A model generated the notes under the pieces. The model searched no databases and was not told the origin of the DNA. It saw only the letters and a list, made by a program, of their open reading frames with translations. Shown here piece after piece: positions 57,225-64,000 of a stretch of DNA of 64,000 nucleotides. Within the stretch, counting starts at the first letter, position 1; each line of letters starts with the position of its first letter. Source of the DNA: a virus; IMG/VR virus record IMGVR_UViG_3300010885_025649, positions 124,001 to 188,000 of that record; one strand, given 5' to 3'. Position numbers and translations under genes: made by a program.

Positions 57225-58514
57225 ATGGCAGACAAACTACCAGATTTGAAAATCCCAGTTGCCAGATTAGGTACATGGCACCACCCCCGTTATGGCAGAG
57301 TTTCCTTCCGCCAATCCGACTTCAATGACATGAAAAGGAACTTTACTAATAGTGAGGCGGGGTTTAAACCTTATTTAACTTATGGACATGTACAAGGTGC
57401 TCAGGAACATTTAGAGAAGTATCCACCTACAATAGATGGATCTATTTCTAGAGGCACTTTAAAAGAATTACTACAAGAAGGGGATGTATTATATGGAATC
57501 TTTATTCCAACAAATCAAACAATTGTTGATCAGATTAAAGAGTCTGGATACAGACATGCTTCTGGGGAATTTACAAGAGGTGCTATGTCCAAGAACAGTG
57601 GTCAGAATATTGGTACATTATTAACAGCAGTCGCATTAACCAACGCACCATACTTACCAAACTTACCTTTAGCAACAACGCTAAGCATAAGCACAGATTA
57701 CCCCAAGGATTTTATGCTAAGTTCTTATACAGATGAAGAAGTTCTAACCTATGGAGCTTCTGTTTTAGAAGAACTGTCAATGTTATTAAGCAGTAGTCAA
57801 ATAAACGAGGACAAAATGGATTTAAACGCAGTAAGAGTAGTCGAAGGCCACGAACAATTAGATGGAGTTATTAAGCCTCCAACACTAGACGGCCCTAACG
57901 TTCCTAAATATCCACCAAACGCAGACATGGCCCCAGTAGATTATCCAATCCTTCCTACTCAAGTACAGCAAGAAAATGTTACTACTTTGAGTGCGAATCC
58001 ATTTGCTGCCAAGCCTGCTGATGAAAAAGCTAAGGATAAAGATATGGAAGACAAACTTGAGAAAATGTCTGCAGCAATCGCAACATTAAGTAGTACTGTA
58101 GCTACATTATCTCAAGCCAACGCTAATTTACAGACCCAGTTAAGTAATACTCAGCAAGAAGCCTCAAGATTCACTCAGTATGAAAGAGAAGCTAATAGAG
58201 CAGCAATCAAATCTCAATTGTTATCTGAAGGTATTCCTTTAGGAATGGTTGAACAAGTATTTAGACTTGCTACCAGTTCATCTTCAAATACTATTAAGTT
58301 ATCTAATGGTGCCGACAGTGACTTATTTGCTTGGGGTGTTGACTTGTTAAGATCTATTCCTTCTACCATGAGAGTAAATCCTAGCCAAGTTGGTCAGCAA
58401 TTAAGTAGTAATGCCGTAGCTCAAGGTCAAGAAAACATCTTCGCAAAAGTGGTTAGTCCTGAGCATGCTGAAGCATTACGTAAAGTAAAGATTAATTATA
58501 ACGGAGTATACTAA
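57225..58514 (+). CDS. Prohead protease with internal scaffold, 429 aa
   Basis: The N-terminal 170 residues match the Mu gpI-type head protease: FKPYLTYGHVQGAQEHLEKY, GDVLYGIFI, YRHASGEFT and TLLTAVALTNAPYLPNLPL. The remainder (residues 198-429) is a helical scaffold with a coiled coil (KMSAAIATLSSTVATLSQAN). An internal ATG at 57816 with GAGG upstream likely gives the scaffold alone. Confidence 0.85.
   Translation: MADKLPDLKIPVARLGTWHHPRYGRVSFRQSDFNDMKRNFTNSEAGFKPYLTYGHVQGAQEHLEKYPPTIDGSISRGTLKELLQEGDVLYGIFIPTNQTIVDQIKESGYRHASGEFTRGAMSKNSGQNIGTLLTAVALTNAPYLPNLPLATTLSISTDYPKDFMLSSYTDEEVLTYGASVLEELSMLLSSSQINEDKMDLNAVRVVEGHEQLDGVIKPPTLDGPNVPKYPPNADMAPVDYPILPTQVQQENVTTLSANPFAAKPADEKAKDKDMEDKLEKMSAAIATLSSTVATLSQANANLQTQLSNTQQEASRFTQYEREANRAAIKSQLLSEGIPLGMVEQVFRLATSSSSNTIKLSNGADSDLFAWGVDLLRSIPSTMRVNPSQVGQQLSSNAVAQGQENIFAKVVSPEHAEALRKVKINYNGVY
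57816..58514 (+). CDS. Internal scaffold protein in the protease frame, 232 aa
   Basis: In-frame ATG (MDLNAVRVVEGHEQLDGV) preceded by ACGAGGACAAA. Same frame as the protease. Such nested scaffold starts are known in lambda and Mu-type head genes. The product would be the assembly scaffold without the protease domain. Confidence 0.6.
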   Translation: MDLNAVRVVEGHEQLDGVIKPPTLDGPNVPKYPPNADMAPVDYPILPTQVQQENVTTLSANPFAAKPADEKAKDKDMEDKLEKMSAAIATLSSTVATLSQANANLQTQLSNTQQEASRFTQYEREANRAAIKSQLLSEGIPLGMVEQVFRLATSSSSNTIKLSNGADSDLFAWGVDLLRSIPSTMRVNPSQVGQQLSSNAVAQGQENIFAKVVSPEHAEALRKVKINYNGVY

Positions 58515-58516
58515 CA

Positions 58517-59674
58517 ATGGCTGAATTAGCAACAGGCTTATATACACCATTTACTAGTCAAGGTGACATTCTACAAACGGGTACTACACAACTAACTGAA
58601 CTTGCCCGTTCTTACGAGCAGCTTGGTAGTAGTAGTGTTTTAGATATTTTCTTCCCTGTAAGAAATGTCCCAGAATATAGAGTTAATATTGAACGTAAGA
58701 AATTCGGTGTGGGACTTTCCCAATTAGTTGATCCAGTATCTCGTTCTAGTTTCTTGCCAAAAGCTAAGTTTGAAAGACTATCTGTAGAACCTTTAACTAT
58801 TAAAGAAGCAGGTACAATCTCTCAATACGATATCAACACTGCTCGTAGAGTTGGTACTTTGAATGAGACTGCTGGATTGCTAAACATTGTAGAATTAGTC
58901 CAAATGTTAGTTATGCGCAGAAACAACTTGTGGAACTTGTTAAAGTCTCAAGTATTACTTGGAACCATTAATTATAGTGATCCTTCAAGAGGTGTTACTA
59001 AAGTCATTTCCTCAGGTATTCCTTCTGGTAACTTTAGAGATATTGTTACTAACTATGGAGCTTCTGGAGCATGGTCTCAATTAGATACTGCTAGAGTGAT
59101 TAGTCAGTTGTTATTTGAATACACAAGATTGCTAGAATCTGGTAAGGCGCAACCTTCTCACATTATTATGCATCCTAGACTAGTAACTATTCTAACCATG
59201 AACCAAGAGATTCGTGAGTTAGGTTCTAGAGAATATCACACTCAAATGGGATTAGTTTCCTATGAGAATGGTAGATTAGCTGGGTTGGCAGGTTTGCGTA
59301 TTGTAGAACAGCAAGGTATTTATGAAGATCCTGCTGATAACACTGTAAAGAGTATTTGGCCTATTAACCAAGTAGTTATCATTTGTAAGACTTCTTTTGA
59401 TAGTTCAGCAATTGCTCCCACTGTAGGTAGAATGCACTATACATTATCTGAAGCTCCTGATGGACTTCCTGGAATGTATATTAGAGTTAGTCCTCCTAAC
59501 CAAATCCCTGAACCTCAAGGTATCTCTATTGAATTAGGTGATTCTGGATTGCCTTTCCTAGTGTATCCTGAATGGGTAGCTGTATTGACTGTTGATACTG
59601 CTGCTGCGCTTAACGCCATTATTCCTAGTGCTGTTGCGAATAACGTTGCAGTTCTTGGTCCTAACAGTAAGTAA
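58517..59674 (+). CDS. Major capsid protein
   Basis: 385 aa starting MAELATGLYTPFTSQGDI. Position directly after the protease/scaffold gene, size and content (IFFPVRNVPEYRVNIERKKF, EAGTISQYDINTARRVGT) fit the HK97/lambda-E style major capsid family. Late segments (GLRIVEQQGIYEDPADNTVK) fit the capsid P-domain. It would form the icosahedral head. Confidence 0.85.
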   Translation: MAELATGLYTPFTSQGDILQTGTTQLTELARSYEQLGSSSVLDIFFPVRNVPEYRVNIERKKFGVGLSQLVDPVSRSSFLPKAKFERLSVEPLTIKEAGTISQYDINTARRVGTLNETAGLLNIVELVQMLVMRRNNLWNLLKSQVLLGTINYSDPSRGVTKVISSGIPSGNFRDIVTNYGASGAWSQLDTARVISQLLFEYTRLLESGKAQPSHIIMHPRLVTILTMNQEIRELGSREYHTQMGLVSYENGRLAGLAGLRIVEQQGIYEDPADNTVKSIWPINQVVIICKTSFDSSAIAPTVGRMHYTLSEAPDGLPGMYIRVSPPNQIPEPQGISIELGDSGLPFLVYPEWVAVLTVDTAAALNAIIPSAVANNVAVLGPNSK

Positions 59675-59694
59675 CAATAAGGTAGGTAAAACAA

Positions 59695-60330
59695 ATGCCA
59701 AATATCACATATCTGCAACAATTAGGTTCTGGCGATCAACAAAGAGTAAACTCCTTAGGTACTTCTTACGGTATGATCAGTGGTAACAGTGGGATTCTAA
59801 TTGGTCCTGAATGCAGCATTACTTCTAATGCTTTAACTGTTCCCGATCTTCAAATCAAGTTTGAAGGACTTGTATATTTTATTACTGGTGCTAACTACAC
59901 AACTACATCTGTACTTAATGGTTATGCTTCTGCTCCTGATACCCACTCTGGCGGATACAACGTTTATATTCACCCTAAGTTGGCAGCAACTGGGTCTGAA
60001 TTACTAGACGCCACCACTCCACTAGAAGTTAAGATTGCTAGCTTTGCGTTTGCAACATATCCTACAGGAACGTCAACCTATAACATAGCTAACGCCACTG
60101 GCCCTGCTGGTGTACTAGCAACCCTTCCTGGAAGTTATCCTGCTATTCAATATGATTCATTTAACACAGCGAATCCTATTCCTGAAGCTAACGTGTTTAC
60201 TTCTGATGCAGTCAATGGTACCCGTAGAATTAGATACTACTCTAGAGATATTCTATTGTGCAAAATCTATCTAAATGCTAGTGGACAAACTGTAGTAGTA
60301 GATAACAACGCAAGACAAGTCACAATCTAA
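59695..60330 (+). CDS. Head decoration or head-fibre-like protein, 211 aa
   Basis: Begins MPNITYLQQLGSGDQQRVNS. Strand-rich, Gly/Thr/Ser-rich, without a known motif; ends DNNARQVTI. Directly after the capsid gene, so a decoration or fibre role is likely (position only). Confidence 0.6.
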   Translation: MPNITYLQQLGSGDQQRVNSLGTSYGMISGNSGILIGPECSITSNALTVPDLQIKFEGLVYFITGANYTTTSVLNGYASAPDTHSGGYNVYIHPKLAATGSELLDATTPLEVKIASFAFATYPTGTSTYNIANATGPAGVLATLPGSYPAIQYDSFNTANPIPEANVFTSDAVNGTRRIRYYSRDILLCKIYLNASGQTVVVDNNARQVTI

Positions 60331-60348
60331 GCTAAACAATGCTATAGT

Positions 60349-60386
60349 ATGGGTGGTAGGGGGAGACCTTATCACCCATTTTTATT
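60349..60386 (+). terminator. Rho-independent terminator after the head genes
   Basis: ATGGGTGGTA-gggggagacct-TATCACCCAT pairs with one G-T wobble, followed by TTTTTATTT. It separates the head from the neck/tail genes. Confidence 0.7.
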
Positions 60387-60398
60387 TAGGAGTATTCT

Positions 60399-60800
60399 AT
60401 GTATTATGTAAAAGTATTAGTACCAATTCCAGAACAACCCTCTTGGGCTGTAGGAAAGATTATGCAAGTATCTGCTAGAAGTTATAATGAAATATTATCT
60501 GATCCTAAGCTAAGAGCTAAGTTTGAACCACAACCAGTTAAAATAGCTACACCTTCTTTAAGTACTAATACTTTAGATTACTTAATAGATACGTTAGCTC
60601 ATACTGCAGAACAACAAGTCACACAAACAATAGAACAAGAACTATCTCAAGTAGTAGCTGATATTGCTCCTGCAGTTAAACCAGTAGAAGATGTCATTGA
60701 TATTGTTAATAATCCTGTAAACGCAGTGGTATCAGAACTATTCCATCTTATAGATCCTAAGATTAAATCTCCTATAGATGATTTGATTAATCCTAAATAA
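60399..60800 (+). CDS. Hypothetical structural protein, 133 aa
   Basis: Begins MYYVKVLVPIPEQPSWAV; acidic and helical C-terminal half (DIAPAVKPVEDVIDIVNN). TAGGAG precedes the ATG. Possible neck or head completion protein (position). Confidence 0.6.
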   Translation: MYYVKVLVPIPEQPSWAVGKIMQVSARSYNEILSDPKLRAKFEPQPVKIATPSLSTNTLDYLIDTLAHTAEQQVTQTIEQELSQVVADIAPAVKPVEDVIDIVNNPVNAVVSELFHLIDPKIKSPIDDLINPK

Positions 60801-60817
60801 TAAGGATATAATATTAA

Positions 60818-62626
60818 ATGCAAGATATATCAAGGTTTAGACTTACAGTAAGTTTCCCAGATATAACATCTGGGTTAACTGTTACTGATATGCAATTAAC
60901 TATTAATATGGTACGTAGTCTAAACGTAGTATTTAGTAGTACAGTTAGTCCTACAGATGCTGAGATACAGAATATTATAGTTAACTTTGGAGACCCTCAA
61001 GTAGCAATCTACTTACAAGCTTGTCAAGATGTAAATGGAAAGTATTTATTTGCAGATTACAATTCTTTATCCGGTGCTCTACAGAATAACCAGAGTTTAA
61101 GAGATGGTTTAAGAGCAGCGACTGCTCATTTCTCTGCAGCTTATTTAATCAATTCTAAAGTTGGTCAGATTGAACAGCAACAAAAGATTGCTAAGCAGCA
61201 TGAAGATACAGCTATTAGAATACTAACCCTATTACTAAAACCACAAGTACTTACTACTATGAATACTTCTAGTAGTACTACAGGAACTGCTAGTGATTAT
61301 GTTAGTATGTATTTCTCCATGGCGCCTCAAGTAATCTTTAATAATAATATCCTAAATGATTTAGTTCCATATCCGTATATAACCTTAGTAAGAAATAAAC
61401 AGAGAGCACAAGCAGTATTAAACTACGGTGGTAGAGTAAGTACTGTTGAGTTTGCTAATGGTGATAATAGTATTGATATTATTAGTAAGATCTCAGATCA
61501 AATTAATAGTGAACCCAATCTAAACTTAATCACAGTACCGCATCAAGATAACGATACTCCTACTACTATAGTTAAGTTTGGTTATAGTTCTATTCAAGAC
61601 TTTAGTGCAGATCAACAAAGTATACTATTAAGTGCACAGAATTATATGCCTGTTAGTATCGATGAATTAAGAATTCATGGTAGATTATTAGATGCGCTAC
61701 AAGATACAGAAGCGGTTACAATATATCTACAAAGATTAACTAATGGCAAGGGGACAATAACCTTAGGCAGTAACACAAGTTTTGATAATATATATACAGT
61801 TACAGGAACCAGCACTTTATTTACCCAAGAAGTTAGTTTAGGCGATTCCATTATAGTTAATGGCAATACATATCAAGTAGTTAATATAACCAGTGATACA
61901 GACTTAGAGATAAAGAGTTTATCAGGAACTCCTAGTTTTACCGCAGCCAGTTATACAATACAAGAACCCGGAATACCAGAAGTAGTTTATGGAACACAAC
62001 ACGATTATAATACTTTAACTAAGACTGGACCTTATGGATTACTAATCAATATAACTAATTCTAATGGTACAGTAGTTACCACCAATACTAATGCTAATAG
62101 TGTAATTAATACATTCTATTTCAGCGGCACTACCACAGCCACGCGTACTTTACAATATAGAATATCTACGACTCCTAGTGGGGCAATACCTCCTCAAGGA
62201 ATCTATACAATAAATGTTACTACAGGCACTACTGCAGAGCAATTAGTATTATTATTACTTAATGATATTTACAGTAACAGAAACACTAATTTCCTTTTAG
62301 GAGCATTAACTAGTATCAGCACTGCTATACAAATGACAGGTTTCAGAAGAACAGATCCACAGTATCAATTAATCATAGATATATTAGTAGTACCTACAGG
62401 AATAACATTTGCTAGAGGTACTACAAGTGTTGTTAGAGGTTCTTTTAGTACAAGTGCTAAGAGTTTAATACTAGATACCTCTTTAGCTGCGGGTAATGTA
62501 AGTAATGATGTTAGTCCAAATACAGGAATTCCTGTAGGAACTTTAATATCTAAATATAAACCAAATAGTGATATGCAACGGGTATTAGATCGAATTAATG
62601 ATTCTTATGGATTACGAGGCTACTAA
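60818..62626 (+). CDS. Putative neck/tail or base structural protein, 602 aa
   Basis: Begins MQDISRFRLTVSFPDITSGL. Largely strands and Thr/Asn/Ser-rich turns, with an IVNGNTYQVVNITSDTDLEI segment typical of phage adhesin or neck proteins. No domain named. It overlaps the next gene's start by one base (TAATG). Confidence 0.55.
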   Translation: MQDISRFRLTVSFPDITSGLTVTDMQLTINMVRSLNVVFSSTVSPTDAEIQNIIVNFGDPQVAIYLQACQDVNGKYLFADYNSLSGALQNNQSLRDGLRAATAHFSAAYLINSKVGQIEQQQKIAKQHEDTAIRILTLLLKPQVLTTMNTSSSTTGTASDYVSMYFSMAPQVIFNNNILNDLVPYPYITLVRNKQRAQAVLNYGGRVSTVEFANGDNSIDIISKISDQINSEPNLNLITVPHQDNDTPTTIVKFGYSSIQDFSADQQSILLSAQNYMPVSIDELRIHGRLLDALQDTEAVTIYLQRLTNGKGTITLGSNTSFDNIYTVTGTSTLFTQEVSLGDSIIVNGNTYQVVNITSDTDLEIKSLSGTPSFTAASYTIQEPGIPEVVYGTQHDYNTLTKTGPYGLLINITNSNGTVVTTNTNANSVINTFYFSGTTTATRTLQYRISTTPSGAIPPQGIYTINVTTGTTAEQLVLLLLNDIYSNRNTNFLLGALTSISTAIQMTGFRRTDPQYQLIIDILVVPTGITFARGTTSVVRGSFSTSAKSLILDTSLAAGNVSNDVSPNTGIPVGTLISKYKPNSDMQRVLDRINDSYGLRGY

Positions 62627-63843
62627 TGAAACCTTTAATATTAGGCTTAACTAAAATCAACTTTACTACTAACACCTTTCCAATAGTACAGTTTTATGGA
62701 ATTAACTTTACTAATATACAAACTATACAAGTTTATAATCTTAGTGGAATTACTTTTAATATAATTAAAGAATCTTTACAAGATAACTTCTTTGAAGCAG
62801 TTGCAGTAGTAGCTTTACCTAATGGCTATACGCCTGTATATGCAACGGGATATGTAACTGTAGTAAATAACTTAGGAGAAGAAAGTAATACAGTTCCTAT
62901 AAATATAACTAAGACTACAGATTTAATAACTACACAAGATTTAATCTATAATACTTTATTAGGATTAGCCAACAATCCTTTATTAACCAGTCCTCCATTT
63001 AAAAATGCTGATGGTACCGATCAATATCCTGATCCAGCCACTGGAAAGAATTATGTATTGTCCACCATTAGAGATTACGCAGGATTTGCTCCTGATCCGG
63101 GATTAACCCTATCTGTATATCCTTATTCAACTAGAGAGAATAAACTCTTACCAGCTATTACAACAAACACTGGGACCTATTATAAAGACTACACATTAGC
63201 AGGAAATAAAACTCTTGGACAATGTAAAGAGATAACCATGTTAGTAATTGAATTAAGATTAACTGGGCCGGCATTAGATAATCAAACTACTATAACAACA
63301 GCATCTGGAAAAGTAACACAGAAGTTAGACACATATGAAGGTGTAATAAGAGCTTACACAGAACTAATCAGAAGAATCTTACAGTATGATTTATTTGGGA
63401 TTAACAACTTAGCCAAAGCTACCACATTAATTAAAGTAGATTATAAGAGTTCTAGCCCTTTTACTGACTCAGGTATTTATTTCCACTTAGTAGAAATGTA
63501 TTGGGAAGTAGAATTGTTCAAGACTAATTATTATGCATATACAGTTCCTGCTACTACAATTGATATTCAGTATAGTTTAGATGATATCTACCCGAGTACT
63601 TTACCAGCTAACAGTATTATAACAATTACACAATTAGCAACTACCATACCATTACCAAGTCAGTGGTTACCAGGAAACACAACACAATACAACAGCAGCT
63701 TTACATTTATATATACAATAGGAGATCCTGGACTTGCAGGAGCTTTTACATCAGTTAATATAACTTGCCCAGATAATACAGGGTATTTATTATATTATGA
63801 CAACAGTGGTTTACTAATAAACAAGACTATTACAACAGGATAA
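62626..63843 (+). CDS. Structural protein, 405 aa
   Basis: Begins MKPLILGLTKINFTTNTF; beta-rich with IPT/Ig-like first 100 residues (YATGYVTVVNNLGEESNTV). Followed by helical and strand segments. Probably a neck, tail completion or baseplate component; not recognised. Confidence 0.6.
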   Translation: MKPLILGLTKINFTTNTFPIVQFYGINFTNIQTIQVYNLSGITFNIIKESLQDNFFEAVAVVALPNGYTPVYATGYVTVVNNLGEESNTVPINITKTTDLITTQDLIYNTLLGLANNPLLTSPPFKNADGTDQYPDPATGKNYVLSTIRDYAGFAPDPGLTLSVYPYSTRENKLLPAITTNTGTYYKDYTLAGNKTLGQCKEITMLVIELRLTGPALDNQTTITTASGKVTQKLDTYEGVIRAYTELIRRILQYDLFGINNLAKATTLIKVDYKSSSPFTDSGIYFHLVEMYWEVELFKTNYYAYTVPATTIDIQYSLDDIYPSTLPANSIITITQLATTIPLPSQWLPGNTTQYNSSFTFIYTIGDPGLAGAFTSVNITCPDNTGYLLYYDNSGLLINKTITTG

Positions 63844-63847
63844 TCAT

Positions 63848-64000
63848 ATGGCAACCGACCAAAGAACTCCACGGGTATTAATTTCAGAACCAACTAATAC
63901 AATAGTTGCTCCACGTACGGTAAATTTAAACCGCATTGGAGTTTATGGCAGGTTTAGAAGAGGCCCTGCAAATACCCACACAACATTATCATCTAGAGAT
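63848..64000 (+). CDS. Partial tail sheath-like protein (N-terminus)
   Basis: MATDQRTPRVLISEPTNTIV continues LNRIGVYGRFRRGPANTHTT. The G-x-x-RRGP-x-N motif near residue 40 is typical of contractile-tail sheath N-terminal domains. It runs off the right edge (51 codons). It implies a contractile tail. Confidence 0.6.
   Translation, partial: MATDQRTPRVLISEPTNTIVAPRTVNLNRIGVYGRFRRGPANTHTTLSSRD

Noticed and set aside
1-64000. CRISPR array
   Set aside because: No evenly spaced repeats with unique spacers were seen; repeated hairpins vary in spacing and lie between genes.

Overview
The window looks like part of a large, contractile-tailed phage genome, probably infecting a cyanobacterium. The phage assignment rests on a consecutive head/tail module at the right end (portal, protease/scaffold, major capsid protein, neck/tail proteins, start of a tail sheath-like protein). 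The host guess is weaker. It rests on a cyanobacterial-style HNH endonuclease, three proteins ending in a Cys-rich tail that I associate with cyanobacterial proteins, and a LOV blue-light domain.

Layout: (1) Positions 1-1468 (minus): HNH nuclease, a small gene and a metallophosphatase. (2) Positions 1478-9542 (minus): an almost uninterrupted tandem array of 42 short paralogous genes or gene remnants. Most encode 50-75 aa, start with MT(Y/H)F, carry a (Y/F)xDx(F/Y/L) core and often end in DIRL. Most are coupled by ATGA/GTGA or TAATG overlaps. One unrelated gene and a pentapeptide-repeat gene sit inside the array, and two short hairpin elements resembling omega-RNA 3' ends have landed in it (a third lies just outside). 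(3) 9543-10239: AT-rich non-coding region with a palindrome and direct repeats. (4) 10240-18323 (minus): membrane and secreted proteins, unknown proteins and a 1171-aa protein with the RNA polymerase beta'-type DFDGD signature. (5) 18324-19869: 1.5 kb non-coding, full of repeats and foldable segments. (6) 19870-27031 (minus): many small unknown genes in overlapping clusters, plus a tRNA-like segment. (7) 27357-40337 (minus): a second DFDGD protein (935 aa), a basic Ala-rich protein and about 25 small genes, most separated by a repeated GTCG...CGAC hairpin and a TCTTTATTTG leader. (8) 40561-41304 (plus): LOV-domain protein with a C-terminal membrane segment. (9) 41329-50880 (minus): a single 9.5-kb gene for a 3183-aa protein with a third polymerase-like motif (DYDGD) and a phospholipase-D-like region. 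(10) 50997-64000 (plus): late structural operon.

The most unusual features are three separate proteins with a double-psi beta-barrel RNA polymerase active-site motif, one of them giant and next to the virion genes; the tandem small-protein array; a phage LOV photoreceptor candidate; a likely programmed -1 frameshift upstream of the portal gene; and the repeated hairpin/leader punctuation of the 27-40 kb gene set. A plausible reading (inference) is that a virion-delivered or early polymerase and two other phage polymerases each read a different gene class. The hairpin/leader repeats and TATAGTAT-like sites would be candidate signals.

All calls come from reading the sequence and the translated proteins by eye. 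No database searches, structure predictions or RNA folding programs were run.
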